Shown here: piece by piece, positions 8,608 through 17,676 of the stretch
Numbering within the stretch: position 1 is the stretch's first letter
Layout of the letters: each line of letters begins with the position of its first letter
NCBI RefSeq assembly: GCF_030268225.1
Contig: NZ_BSQG01000002.1
Location: 124,001 to 188,000, forward strand
Direction: 5' to 3'
Source: Nocardiopsis ansamitocini
GTDB taxonomy: Bacteria; Actinomycetota; Actinomycetes; Streptosporangiales; Streptosporangiaceae
Length of the DNA stretch: 64,000 nucleotides
The notes under the pieces: model-generated
Database searches by the model: none
What the model was told of the DNA's origin: nothing
What the model saw: only the letters and a program-made list of their open reading frames with translations
Made by a program: the position numbers and the translations under genes

Positions 8608-9123
8608 TCATCGCCCGGTGGCTTTGTCGCCGGACAATGTCATGACCGTGCTGGAGACCGTCGCGACGGTCGTGCCGTCCGCGCGGATGATGTCACAGGC
8701 GTAATGGGTGATGGTGCGGCCCGAATGGGTCGGACGGGCGCGTGCGAGCAGTTCGCCCGTCCAGACCGGCCGTAGGAAGGTCGCCCTGAGATCGATACTG
8801 GTGAACGACTGGCCCGGCCCGATGAGCGTCGAGCGGGCGGTGCCGATCGCCGCGTCGGCCAACTCGACCAGGAAACCGCCGTGGACCGTGCCCTGCTGGT
8901 TGCCGTGCAGTTTGGTGTCGGCGCGGACGCGCAAGGTGGCGCTCCCCGCTCCCACCTCCACGATCTCGAAGCGGAGCAACTGGGAGATCGCCGTCGGATA
9001 GCGCATGTGGGTGCGCTGCTCCGGACGCAGGGTGCCGGACACCGCCCTTTGCAGATAGGCCAGAACCGGCAGTTCCTCGCCCCGGGGCTCAGGGGCGTTC
9101 GCGTCGACTTCGTCTCGATCCAT
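8608..9123 (-). CDS. PaaI-type hotdog thioesterase
   Basis: Acyl-CoA thioesterase of the hotdog fold, 171 residues. The characteristic helix-containing segment GTVHGGFLVELADAAIG lies near residue 78, followed by TSIDLRATFLRPVWTGELLARA. A fold partner strand THYACDIIRADGTTVAT lies towards the C-terminus. The catalytic acid of the PaaI subgroup would be in the ELADAA stretch. It is cytosolic. It is transcribed divergently from the MocR regulator with only 68 bp between, so the regulator probably controls it. The acyl substrate cannot be deduced. Confidence 0.88.
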   Translation of the reverse strand: MDRDEVDANAPEPRGEELPVLAYLQRAVSGTLRPEQRTHMRYPTAISQLLRFEIVEVGAGSATLRVRADTKLHGNQQGTVHGGFLVELADAAIGTARSTLIGPGQSFTSIDLRATFLRPVWTGELLARARPTHSGRTITHYACDIIRADGTTVATVSSTVMTLSGDKATGR

Positions 9124-9191
9124 GGCGTCACGCTAGTGACTGATCTCAGTACAATCACCTTAATGTCCTAGATACAAGTTGGCGGAGAACG
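9124..9191. promoter_or_regulatory. Divergent promoter between thioesterase and MocR genes
   Basis: A 68-bp region holds an inverted repeat ACTGA-TC-TCAGT (9139-9150) and two TACAA elements (9150-9154 and 9174-9178) in the same orientation, 24 bp apart. MocR-type regulators often bind direct repeats near their own promoter, so this is the likely operator region. Confidence 0.4.
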
Positions 9192-10520
9192 GTGAGGCAG
9201 CCTCGGTACAAGGCGATCGTCGACCGGTTCGCTGCGGCGATTCGCAGCGGACGGCTGGCCGCTGGATCACGCATGCCCACCCACAGGGAACTCGCCCGCG
9301 ACCACGGCATCGCCCTGGCGACCGCAACGCGTGTCTACACAGAACTGGCCGAAGCCGGGCTCGTGGTCGGAGAACCGGGGCGGGGGACGTTCGTCCGCGA
9401 GCAGTTCGGCTACGACGGGGTCGAGCCGCAGCGCGTCGCGCACGGGAACCGGGTCGCCGACCTGGCTTTCAACCAACCTCTTGATCCGGGCCAGGCGGAC
9501 GACCTCCGCGACAGGCTGCGCGAGTTGGCCGCGACGGGAGACATCGAGACGCTTCTCGTCCAACATCCGCCAGGGGGCCGCAGCACCGACCGAGCCGTCG
9601 TCGCGACGCACCTCCTCGATGCCGGCATAGACGTCGCCCCGGAGAACGTGTTGCTGACCGGCGGGGCACAGCACGGGCTCGACACCGTGCTCAGGGCCCT
9701 CGCCCGCCCCGGTGACGTGATCGCGGTCGACGAACTCACCTACCCGGGCATCAAGCTCATCGCCGACGTCCAAGGGATCGAACTCGCGGCCGTGCGGCAC
9801 ACCGACCGCGGCATGAGCCTCGGATCGCTGGAGAAACTGTGTCGCGAGCGCAGTGTCAAGGCGGTCTACACCATGCCGACACTGCACAATCCGCTCGGCA
9901 GCGTCATGGGCGCCGATGACCGTTCACGGATGGCAGCCGTTGCCCGCCGGTACGACACGTTCCTGATCGAAGACGCCACCTACGCGTTCCTCGCGCCCGA
10001 TGCTCCCGCCCCCTTGTACGCAGTCGCTCCGGAACGAACCGTCTATGTCGCGAGCCTGTCGAAGAACCTCGCGACTGGTCTGCGTTTCGGTTTTCTCGTC
10101 GCGCCGACCGCGCACCGCCACCGCTTGGTCCGTACCCTGAAAGCCTCCAGCTGGGGAACGCCTCCGATCATTGCCGCCCTGGCTGTCGCCTGGCTCCGCA
10201 GCGGCGCGATCACCAGGTGGACACACCAGCGGCGGATCGACGCCCGGAGCCGCCAGCACGTCGCGGCACGCGTGTTCTCCGGCCTCGACTACCGGGCCCA
10301 TCCGGCGGCCTATTTCGGCTGGCTGCGCTTACCGTCCGGGATCCGAGCCGTGCAGATGGAGCGCACGCTTGCCGCGCAGGGCATCCTCGTCTCCACGGCC
10401 GACGAGTTCTCGGTAAGGCCCCATCCGCCGGCCGCTCTCCGGATCTCGCTCTCGGGCACACCCACCCTGGCGACCCTGGAGCGGGTTCTGGAAACGATCC
10501 GTACCGAGCTGCCCCCCTGA
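9192..10520 (+). CDS. MocR/PdxR-type regulator (GntR helix fused to aminotransferase domain)
   Basis: Transcription factor of 442 residues. The N-terminal GntR winged helix shows LAAGSRMPTHRELARDHGIALATATRVYTEL. A linker leads to a fold-type I aminotransferase domain with LLTGGAQHGLDTVLRAL, TMPTLHNPLGS and LIEDATYAFL. The probable PLP lysine is Lys291 in VASLSKNLATGLR. GTG start, with GGAG five bases upstream. PLP-bound MocR proteins respond to amino-acid-like or pyridoxal ligands. The divergent thioesterase is the obvious target. Its ligand is unknown. Confidence 0.92.
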   Translation: MRQPRYKAIVDRFAAAIRSGRLAAGSRMPTHRELARDHGIALATATRVYTELAEAGLVVGEPGRGTFVREQFGYDGVEPQRVAHGNRVADLAFNQPLDPGQADDLRDRLRELAATGDIETLLVQHPPGGRSTDRAVVATHLLDAGIDVAPENVLLTGGAQHGLDTVLRALARPGDVIAVDELTYPGIKLIADVQGIELAAVRHTDRGMSLGSLEKLCRERSVKAVYTMPTLHNPLGSVMGADDRSRMAAVARRYDTFLIEDATYAFLAPDAPAPLYAVAPERTVYVASLSKNLATGLRFGFLVAPTAHRHRLVRTLKASSWGTPPIIAALAVAWLRSGAITRWTHQRRIDARSRQHVAARVFSGLDYRAHPAAYFGWLRLPSGIRAVQMERTLAAQGILVSTADEFSVRPHPPAALRISLSGTPTLATLERVLETIRTELPP

Positions 10521-10599
10521 GCCCCGGGGTGCCGCGTCCACCCGGATCCGCCCGATCGGCGTTCCCGCCGTGTCCGAACCGTCGGGGCGCACCCTGCGA

Positions 10600-10872
10600 T
10601 CAGCGAGGATCCTGCCCGGAGACCGGCCCGCGAGCGCCGTCGCCGTGCCTCCACGGTCCTTGGCAGGCCACGTCGATCGCCTCCTGTGTGCGACCGTCCT
10701 CCAACAGCCAGACGATCACGTGGAGTTGCTCGCGGTACGCGCGCTCCGCCGATGCCACGGGAAAAGGGCCCCAGACCCTGGCCGCCTCCAAGGCCTCTTC
10801 GCCGGCCCGCAGTCCGGGCAGACGCAGCAGCGTTCGTACGCACTGCCGGACACGACTGCGTCTGGTTGCCAT
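10600..10872 (-). CDS. Small protein of unknown function
   Basis: A 90-residue reading frame starting MATRRSRVRQCVRTLLRLPG, with GGGAG six bases before its ATG. It has an amphipathic Leu/Glu/Ala-rich middle (GEEALEAARVWG, REQLHVIVWLLEDG). I recognise no family. The good ribosome site and helical composition argue that it is real, while the basic, Gly-rich last 20 residues do not. It sits convergent with the MocR gene and divergent from the LysR gene at 11009. Confidence 0.45.
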   Translation of the reverse strand: MATRRSRVRQCVRTLLRLPGLRAGEEALEAARVWGPFPVASAERAYREQLHVIVWLLEDGRTQEAIDVACQGPWRHGDGARGPVSGQDPR

Positions 10873-11008
10873 CAGTCGCTCCCATCTGCTTTGTTGGCCT
10901 TCGGGGATTCGGAAGCCTTGAAGCGAATCTAGGCCGAGAAAGGCGCCGGAGCCTTTCGCCGTTCCCGGTTTGGCTTCCGGTCCGGTGAAGGCAGAAGGAG
11001 AGCGGTGG

Positions 11009-11899
11009 ATGAACTTTCGCGACCTGGCACTCTTCGTCGAGGTGGTCGACACCGGTTCCATCACGGCCGGCGCCCAACGGTGCGATCTGTCGTTGTCCGC
11101 GGCCAGCGTCCGGATCGCCTCGCTGGAGCGTCATTTCGACGTGCGTCTGCTCGACCGCGGACGCAGGGGAGTCCTGCCGACTCCGGCCGGAGAAGCCCTG
11201 GCCGCCCAGGGGCGCCGGCTGCTCGCCGGTGCCGAGGACCTGGAGAGCGGCATGGCGGCCCGTGCCCGTGGGCTGGAGAGCACGGTCAGGTTGGTCACCA
11301 ACAGCTCCGCTGCGGACGCCCTCGTCGAGTTCCTGGCCGCGACCCTCAACCGCCTGCCCAACACGGCTGTCACCATGACGGAGCTCGGCAGTGAGGCGGC
11401 CGTCCAGCACGTGCTGGACGACCGCGCCGATATCGCGGTCGTCTCCTCGGTCCCGGCCGGCGCGCCCTGCCGGACGCGCCCGCTGTGGGACGACCGCCTG
11501 GTGGTCGTCGGGCCGGTGACGTCTGCGGCGCGGCACCCTCTCGGTCTCGAAGAAGTGCTTCGTGACCCCATCGTCGGCCTGCTCCAGGGAAGCCCTTTGC
11601 AGGACCTCGTCGACCGATACGCGCGCGGACGCGGCATCGAACCCGCCTACCGTGTTCGCCTGCCCGCGTTGGGGGCCGTCTGCGCGGTCGCCAGTACCGG
11701 CGCGGGACGGGCCGTCGTGCCGCGCGAGTCGGCGAGGCGACACGGTGTCTCCCCGGCCGCCTTGTACGAGCTGCAAGAGCCGTGGGCCCGAAGGAGCGCG
11801 ACGCTCGTCGTCAAGGACTCCGACAGTGCCAGCCGGAGCACGGCCGCGTTCGTCGACCTGCTTCTCCGGCATCGAGCGGACCTCGGCACCGAGCACTGA
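11009..11899 (+). CDS. LysR-family transcriptional regulator
   Basis: DNA-binding regulator of 296 residues from the ATG at 11009, which has AAGGAG eight bases upstream. The upstream in-frame extension is rejected because the LysR domain starts directly with MNFRDLALFVEVVDTGSITA. The helix-turn-helix is SLSAASVRIASLERHFDVRLLDR, followed by PTPAGEALAAQGRRLLAG. The C-terminal half is a LysR substrate-binding domain (DDRADIAVVSSVPAG, AVASTGAGRAVVPRESARRHG). No obvious target gene adjoins it. The neighbour upstream is a small unknown gene and downstream is a convergent XRE regulator. Confidence 0.9.
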   Translation: MNFRDLALFVEVVDTGSITAGAQRCDLSLSAASVRIASLERHFDVRLLDRGRRGVLPTPAGEALAAQGRRLLAGAEDLESGMAARARGLESTVRLVTNSSAADALVEFLAATLNRLPNTAVTMTELGSEAAVQHVLDDRADIAVVSSVPAGAPCRTRPLWDDRLVVVGPVTSAARHPLGLEEVLRDPIVGLLQGSPLQDLVDRYARGRGIEPAYRVRLPALGAVCAVASTGAGRAVVPRESARRHGVSPAALYELQEPWARRSATLVVKDSDSASRSTAAFVDLLLRHRADLGTEH

Positions 11900-12079
11900 A
11901 AAATCGTCCTGGCTCCCGCCGACCGCCGAGCACCCGGTCCGGAAGAACGGGAGGCCTCGCCGGTGGTGCCCGCCCGAGAGGGGGCTCAATACACATGCCG
12001 CGGCACACGGCTTGCTGCGGCGACGGGTGCACACCCGAAGCGGGCGGATGACGGTTCCGGCAGTGCGAGTGGAACGTGT

Positions 12080-12958
12080 TCAGCGAAGCGCCCGGGGCCC
12101 GACGGCGGACAGCAGGCGCAGTTTCTCGTGGCTCTCGCTGCCGGGAACGGCGGTGTAGACGAGCAGTGAGTGCGCCTGGCCGGGGTCGACCAGTCGCTGA
12201 CAGTTCAGCTCCAGGGGGCCCACCTCGGGGTGGACGAAGCGCTTGACATGGTGGGGACGCACACCGATCTCGTGGTCCTCCCACACCCGGCGGAACTCTT
12301 CGCTGAGGTCGAGGAGCAGGCCGGCGAGGTACGCGGCCCGCGAGTCAGGGCCCCGGAGGGTGACGAGCTCGCGCAGGCCCGAGGCGTACATGCGGGTGAG
12401 GAAAGCGTGCTCCTCGGGCGCGTAGAACCGCCGAACCGCGGGATCGGTGAACCACCGGTACCCCGAGCAGCGGGCAGGCCCGGTGTATCCGGTCGTGTCG
12501 CCGGTGAGCGCGACACCCATCGGGGTCTGCCGCAGCGTCTCACCGAGTTCGGTGACGATCTCGGCGGGCGTGTCGTCCAGGCGGTCGAGGACCCGCAGCA
12601 GACCGGGGCTGATGTGCTCGTTGACCGTGCCGCGTGCGGGCGGGTTCTGCCCGGCGAGGCGGAACAGGTGGTCCCTCTCGTCGAGTGACAGGTGCAGCCC
12701 CTGGGCGATCGAGGCGAGCATCTGGTTCGACGGCCGAGGCCCGCGTTCCCGCTCGAGTCGGGAGTAGTAGTCGGTCGACATGTGGCACAGCGCCGCGACC
12801 TCCTCGCGCCGCAATCCGCTGGTCCTGCGGCGCTGCCCGCGCGGAAGACCCACGTCTTCGGGCTGTAGCGCCTCCCTGCGTCTCCGCAGGAACTCCGCCA
12901 AGCCGAGGCGATCGATCACGACATCCCTTCCGCCGAGGTGCTGCTCCGTGTCTACCAT
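12080..12958 (-). CDS. XRE regulator with MmyB-like ligand-binding domain
   Basis: Regulator of 292 residues. The N-terminal helix-turn-helix contains SGLRREEVAALCHMSTDYYSRLE and RGPRPSNQMLASIAQGL, the standard opening of actinobacterial MmyB-type proteins. The C-terminal PAS-like MmyB domain includes YRWFTDPAVRRFY, LRELVTLRGPDSRA and HPEVGPLELNCQRL. Such proteins bind fatty-acid-like ligands and often regulate a divergent oxidoreductase. Here the divergent gene is a short-chain dehydrogenase at 13326, which is the expected target. It is a different subtype from the MmyB-like protein at 26203. Confidence 0.9.
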   Translation of the reverse strand: MVDTEQHLGGRDVVIDRLGLAEFLRRRREALQPEDVGLPRGQRRRTSGLRREEVAALCHMSTDYYSRLERERGPRPSNQMLASIAQGLHLSLDERDHLFRLAGQNPPARGTVNEHISPGLLRVLDRLDDTPAEIVTELGETLRQTPMGVALTGDTTGYTGPARCSGYRWFTDPAVRRFYAPEEHAFLTRMYASGLRELVTLRGPDSRAAYLAGLLLDLSEEFRRVWEDHEIGVRPHHVKRFVHPEVGPLELNCQRLVDPGQAHSLLVYTAVPGSESHEKLRLLSAVGPRALR

Positions 12959-13325
12959 CCGCGCGCGACGGCAACCACGGATCGCCGATCCCCCTATGCC
13001 GGCCCCAGGCGCGCCCAGGTGAGCCTGGGATCGGGAGGCCGTGGCTGCTTTCTCGGCTTGGGCCGAGAATCGATGCGGTGAACCGAGTACGACAGAGAAC
13101 GGGAGACGACGGACCTCTCGGGCAGGACCGCCGTCGCCGCGGGTCCGACGCAGGGAATCCGGCGGGGCGGGGCATCGGCCGGTCCCTCCTGATCGCGGGC
13201 GGCGCGATCAGGCGACCATCGCCCGGTCCGCATGCGGAGCCCGGCATCCGTTGAACGAGAAGACCCCGAACGCCTGCCGAGTCCTCACCGGGCACGCGTC
13301 AACGACGTCACGAAGGAGCAGAACC
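12959..13325. promoter_or_regulatory. Divergent intergenic region, XRE regulator and dehydrogenase
   Basis: A 367-bp non-coding stretch with promoters for both flanking genes. I could not find a convincing long inverted repeat. AAGGAG eight bases before the dehydrogenase ATG is the only clear signal. Confidence 0.4.
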
Positions 13326-14270
13326 ATGCCACGCCGAATCATCGACATCACCGTGCCGAGCCTGGCCGGAAAGCGCGCGCTCGTCACCGGCGCGAGCGAC
13401 GGAATGGGTCTGGGCATGGCCGAGCGGCTGGCCGCGGCCGGCGCGGAGGTCGTCCTGCCCGTCCGCAACCCCGACAAGGGCGCGAACGCGGTCGCGAGGA
13501 TCCGCCGAAGCCACCCGGATGCGCAGGTCTCGCTACGCGAACTCGACCTCTCCTCGCTCGACTCGGTCGCGGCCCTCGGCGACACACTCCGCCAGGAGGG
13601 CCGCCCCATCCACATCCTCATCAACAACGCGGGGGTGATGACACCGCCGAACCGGCAGACCACGGCGGACGGTTTCGAACTCCAGTTCGGCACCAACCAC
13701 CTCGGCCACTTCGCCCTCGTCGGCCACGTCCTCCCGCTGCTGCGCGCAGGCCGCGCCCGCGTCACATCGCAGATCAGCGTCGCGGCGAACCGGAACACGA
13801 TCAACTGGGACGACCTGAACTGGGAGCGTTCCTACCACGGCATGCGCGCCTACAGCCAGTCCAAGATCGCGTTCGGACTCTTCGGCCTCGAACTCGACCG
13901 ACGCAGCAAGGCCCACGGATGGGGCATCACCAGCAACCTCTCCCACCCGGGAGTGGCCCCGACCAGCCTCCTCGCCGCCCGCCCCGAAGTCGGCCGCGCC
14001 AAGGACACCTTGCCGGTCCGTCTGATCCGCGCGCTGTCGGCCTTCGGCATCCTCCTCGGCACCGTCGAGACCGCCAAACTCCCCGCCCTCATGGCCGCGA
14101 CCGACCCCGGCGCCGAGCCCGGCGCGCTCTACGGGCCCAGCGGCCCCGGCAACCTCGGCGGTCCGCCCGCCGAACAGCGCATCTACTCCCGCCTGCGCGA
14201 AACCGACGACGCCGAGCGGATCTGGCGGATCTCCGAGCAGCTCACCAAGGTCCCCATCCCCACCACCTGA
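13326..14270 (+). CDS. Short-chain dehydrogenase/reductase
   Basis: NAD(P)-dependent oxidoreductase of 314 residues. The cofactor motif is [20 protein letters not shown] near residue 20. NNAGVMTPP lies near 100, [11 protein letters not shown] near 122 and the active-site YSQSK (Tyr, Lys) near 178. The length and [10 protein letters not shown] segment resemble retinol-dehydrogenase/WW-oxidoreductase-like SDRs. AAGGAG eight bases upstream fixes the ATG at 13326 and rules out the longer in-frame opening. It is probably regulated by the divergent MmyB-type protein. The substrate is unknown. Confidence 0.9.
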   Translation: MPRRIIDITVPSLAGKRALVTGASDGMGLGMAERLAAAGAEVVLPVRNPDKGANAVARIRRSHPDAQVSLRELDLSSLDSVAALGDTLRQEGRPIHILINNAGVMTPPNRQTTADGFELQFGTNHLGHFALVGHVLPLLRAGRARVTSQISVAANRNTINWDDLNWERSYHGMRAYSQSKIAFGLFGLELDRRSKAHGWGITSNLSHPGVAPTSLLAARPEVGRAKDTLPVRLIRALSAFGILLGTVETAKLPALMAATDPGAEPGALYGPSGPGNLGGPPAEQRIYSRLRETDDAERIWRISEQLTKVPIPTT

Positions 14271-14329
14271 CCGCCGTCGGGGCGTTCCCCGGGAGAACCC
14301 CGTCCGGGGCCCGATGCCGGGCGGACCGG

Positions 14330-15064
14330 TCAGACCCGGGGAGCTGCCGAGGCACCGGCGGACTTGATGAGCCGCTTGGTCGAGCGGCGGAACGCCCAGA
14401 TGACGACGACCGCGGCCAGCGCCGTCAGCGGAAAGCCCGTCACCGTGTCGGCGATCGCGAGCCCGGTCGTGGAGTCGGCGAGATAGAGCCACTGCCGCAC
14501 GGCGAACCGGGCGGCTAGCATGGCCATCACGGCGAGGGTGGCGAGGTCGTGTACGCGCAGCGAGGGCCGGTCCTTTCGCCAGGGGTGCGTGTTGCCGTGG
14601 ACGGCGTTCCAGATCATTCCGGTCAGCGGCCGCCGCACGACGAGCGAGACGAGCATGACCACGGCTCCCACCAGGGAGACCCAGATCCCGATCAGGAAGA
14701 AGTCGTTGGCCGATCCGGTCAGGGCGGCGATGCCTCCGGCGGCCACGACCCCGATGACCCCGCCCATAGCGGGCGCGAACTGCTCACCGCGCCACATCCG
14801 CAACGCGGTCAGCACCAGGGCGACGGCGATCGAGATCCCGATCGCCACCAGCAACGAGAGGAAGGGAACGGCCGCCGCGAAGACCACGACCGGCAGGGCG
14901 GAGTACACCATCCCCGACGGACCGCCCAGCCCCTTGAGCACCTCCGCTTTCAGGTCGACGGGCGGCTCTCCCGGCCGTGCGGCCCCGTCGACGGTCTCGT
15001 GCGCGCTTTCCCGGACGTTCTCGCGCGGGGTCCCGTCGGCGCGGTCGTGGTCGTGGTCGGTCAT
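14330..15064 (-). CDS. DUF3159 integral membrane protein
   Basis: Membrane protein of 244 residues with a charged N-terminus of about 55 residues and five or six hydrophobic segments. Recognisable DUF3159 blocks are KGLGGPSGMVYSALPVVVF, GVIGVVAAGGIAAL, TGSANDFFLIGIW, VVRRPLTGMIWNAVHG and VHDLATLAVMAMLAARF. Function of the family is unknown. It follows the S9 peptidase gene by 55 bp on the same strand, so the two may be cotranscribed. It is the intact paralogue of the decayed copy at 7690-8252. Confidence 0.88.
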   Translation of the reverse strand: MTDHDHDRADGTPRENVRESAHETVDGAARPGEPPVDLKAEVLKGLGGPSGMVYSALPVVVFAAAVPFLSLLVAIGISIAVALVLTALRMWRGEQFAPAMGGVIGVVAAGGIAALTGSANDFFLIGIWVSLVGAVVMLVSLVVRRPLTGMIWNAVHGNTHPWRKDRPSLRVHDLATLAVMAMLAARFAVRQWLYLADSTTGLAIADTVTGFPLTALAAVVVIWAFRRSTKRLIKSAGASAAPRV

Positions 15065-15119
15065 GATGGTCCGTCCTCCCAGGTGCGTAAGGGGGTCGAG
15101 CAGGTCGGTGCGGTCGTGT

Positions 15120-16919
15120 TCAGGCGTGGTCCTCCCGTCCTCCCAGGTGCTGCGCGAGGAAACGCTCGATGGCGCCGAACAGGGTGATCTGGTTCTCCGG
15201 GTTCACGAAGCCGTGTCCCTCGTCGCCGAAGAGGAGGTATTCGACGTCGACGTCGCGGGCGCGCAGGGATTCGACGATCTGGTCGGACTCTTCCCGCACG
15301 ACACGGCTGTCGTTGGCGCCCTGGACCACCATCAGCGGCGTGCGGATCTCGTGGACCCGGGTGATCGGGGAGCGGGCGAGCATGTCCGCCTCCTGCTCGG
15401 GGATCTCGGGGTCGCCGACGTAGCGGTACCAGTTGTTGACCAGGCCAGGGCGGACGAACGCGGGCTGGGTGCGCATGAAGTTCGCCAGGTTCGAGATACC
15501 GACGACGTCGACGGCTGCGGCGAAGCGGTCGGGGGTGAAGGTGACCCCCACCAGTGCGGCGTAGCCGCCGTAGGAGCCCCCGATGATCGCGACCCGCTCG
15601 GGGTCGGCGTAGCCCTGCTCCACCGCCCAGTCCACGGCGTCGATGAGGTCGTCGTGCATCTTGCCCGCGAACTCCCCGATCGCGGCCTGGGCGTGGGCTT
15701 TCCCGTAACCGGTCGAGCCGCGGAAGTTCACCTGCAACACCGCGTAGCCCCGGTTGGCCAGCAACTGCACACTGCTGTCGAACCCCCAGGCATCCCGGGT
15801 CCACGGTCCGCCGTGCACGAGCAGCACCATCGGCAGACCGGTCGGCTCCACCCCGACGGGCAGCGTCAGGTAGGACGGCAGCCGTAGTCCGTCGCGTGCG
15901 GTGATGGTGACCGGGCGCATCGGGGCCAGCGCGTCCGGGTCGAGGTGCGGGTAGGGCCGGAACAGCAGCCGGGACTCGCCGGTGGAGTGGTCGTAGAACC
16001 AGGTCGCTCCCGGATCGCGGTCGTGGTTGAAGGCGACGACCCACCGCTGACCGCTCGTGTCCGAGGACACCATGGTCAGATCGCCCTCGGACAGTTTCTC
16101 CAGGTTCTGTAGGACTTCGGCGAAGTGCGGGTCCAGGGCGTGGATCACCTGGCGTTCACCGAGGTAGCGCACCCCCAGCAGTTCTCCTCGACGGCCGAGG
16201 ATCAGCGGCGAGGGGAGCGTGGGGAAGACCTGGGCCCGGGTTTCGAGATCCATGGTCGGGTGGCTGTCGACCTCGGTCACCTCGCCGGTGGCCAGCTCGA
16301 CGTGGACCAGACGGGTGAGGTCGGTGCCCCGGTGGGAGCCGATCCACAGGCCGGTCCCGTCCGGCGTGGCCTGCATCGGGTAGACGCCCAACGGGTAGTC
16401 GGTGCCGTCGAACCACTCGCCGGCTTGGAGCAGCCCCGGAGCCTGGGAGGTGGGATCCTCGTCCCGCGGCGTGAGTCCACCGGTGGGCACGTCGAGCTCA
16501 AAAGACTGGAACTCCCCGGTCGCCCTGGCGAGCAACAGGGTCATCCTCCCCGACCGGTCGGCGGCCGGCTCGAAGCTCACGACCCTGTCCCCGGGGAAGG
16601 GGGTGAGGTCGACGGCTGCGGCTCCAGGAGTGTCCAGGTCGACCCGGTACAGGTGCCAGTTCTCGTCACCGCCGTCGTCCTGGAGGTAGAGCAGCCAGCG
16701 CGGGTCGTCGGCCCACTCGTAGCGCACCACGTTGCGGGTCTCGTCGGCGGTGACGCACCTGGGCTCGGAACCGGGTTCGAGGTCGTGGATCCAGACGTTG
16801 AGCCGGTTCTTCCACGGTGCCAGGAAGGCGATCCGGGTGCCGTCGGGTGAGATCGACGCGCGGGCGCGCTCCGGCAGACCGAGAAGGTCCTCGACCGGGA
16901 TCAGGTCGGGCAGTGCCAT
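15120..16919 (-). CDS. S9-family serine peptidase (prolyl oligopeptidase type)
   Basis: Cytosolic peptidase of 599 residues from the ATG at 16919, which has GAGGAA five bases upstream. The longer in-frame opening adds an Arg-rich segment and is rejected. The N-terminal two thirds form a beta-propeller (repeated strands such as SPDGTRIAFLAPWKN, DPRWLLYLQDDGGDENWH, SGQRWVVAFNHDRD). The C-terminal alpha/beta hydrolase domain has the nucleophile Ser near 448 in GGSYGGYAAL, Asp near 537 in GANDSRVV and His near 568 in DEGHGFVNP. It resembles acyl-aminoacyl peptidases. No signal peptide is seen. Confidence 0.92.
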   Translation of the reverse strand: MALPDLIPVEDLLGLPERARASISPDGTRIAFLAPWKNRLNVWIHDLEPGSEPRCVTADETRNVVRYEWADDPRWLLYLQDDGGDENWHLYRVDLDTPGAAAVDLTPFPGDRVVSFEPAADRSGRMTLLLARATGEFQSFELDVPTGGLTPRDEDPTSQAPGLLQAGEWFDGTDYPLGVYPMQATPDGTGLWIGSHRGTDLTRLVHVELATGEVTEVDSHPTMDLETRAQVFPTLPSPLILGRRGELLGVRYLGERQVIHALDPHFAEVLQNLEKLSEGDLTMVSSDTSGQRWVVAFNHDRDPGATWFYDHSTGESRLLFRPYPHLDPDALAPMRPVTITARDGLRLPSYLTLPVGVEPTGLPMVLLVHGGPWTRDAWGFDSSVQLLANRGYAVLQVNFRGSTGYGKAHAQAAIGEFAGKMHDDLIDAVDWAVEQGYADPERVAIIGGSYGGYAALVGVTFTPDRFAAAVDVVGISNLANFMRTQPAFVRPGLVNNWYRYVGDPEIPEQEADMLARSPITRVHEIRTPLMVVQGANDSRVVREESDQIVESLRARDVDVEYLLFGDEGHGFVNPENQITLFGAIERFLAQHLGGREDHA

Positions 16920-17676
16920 GCCGTTCCTCTCGTTCGTGTTCGGGAACGCCGGCCGCCTCCGGGAGGCGGAGTGAGCCGGGGACCGGAGCGGCCGGGCTCG
17001 ACCAGCGGATTCACCCCCAGTCTTCTTTGCGCTGCGTATCGGCACCAGTGACGCCGTGTCATGGGTTCACCCGGAGAAACATCATGGCGAGGTGATGACA
17101 CACCCCACGGGCGAGGGCCCGTCGGAGGAGCCATAGGGCGTGGGAGTGCGTCCATTGCTCCGTACTCGACACGTGCCTCCCGGCCTCGCCCTCGTCGGCC
17201 AGGCAATGGGGCGCAGCGCGGGATCGCGTCCTCAGCCTCATCAAGATCATTGACCTGAAAGCCCGTCGTCGTAGGTCCGTTCCAGGGAGGAACTGGCTTT
17301 CGGGGGTGTGAGGGAGTTCCCGCCCGGATGGTCGTGTGGTGGGGCGAGGCTGCTCCGGTGAACGTCTGCCTGTCTTCGGGCGAACCGGTTGCTCGCGAAA
17401 GCAGAGAAAACATGTCCACATAAGGTCATTTTTTGCAGGTTTGAGATTTTATTAAGCACATTACGCCTGGTGCAACGCATGTTCTGTTTCAGGCTTATCG
17501 GTCGATGTGAGAGGTGTGCTGGGTTTCGTCCTTTACGGATGATCTTGGGTTGGTTACTTTTACCCGGTCCTTAAGCCACGGCTGCTGTGCCGATGGCGCG
17601 GGCGTCGGGTTCCTGGTCTGACGCCCATCGCCTGACCACGTTCACGAATCGGGGAGCGCCCCGGTGGGGGTTGCTG
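16920..17676. other. Non-coding region upstream of the Rhs toxin gene
   Basis: About 750 bp without a credible gene; reading frames here are Arg/Pro/Ser-rich shadows. The segment 17400-17480 is clearly AT-richer than its surroundings (runs such as TTTTTTGCAGG and GATTTTATTAAG) and is the likely promoter area of the Rhs gene. Confidence 0.5.
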
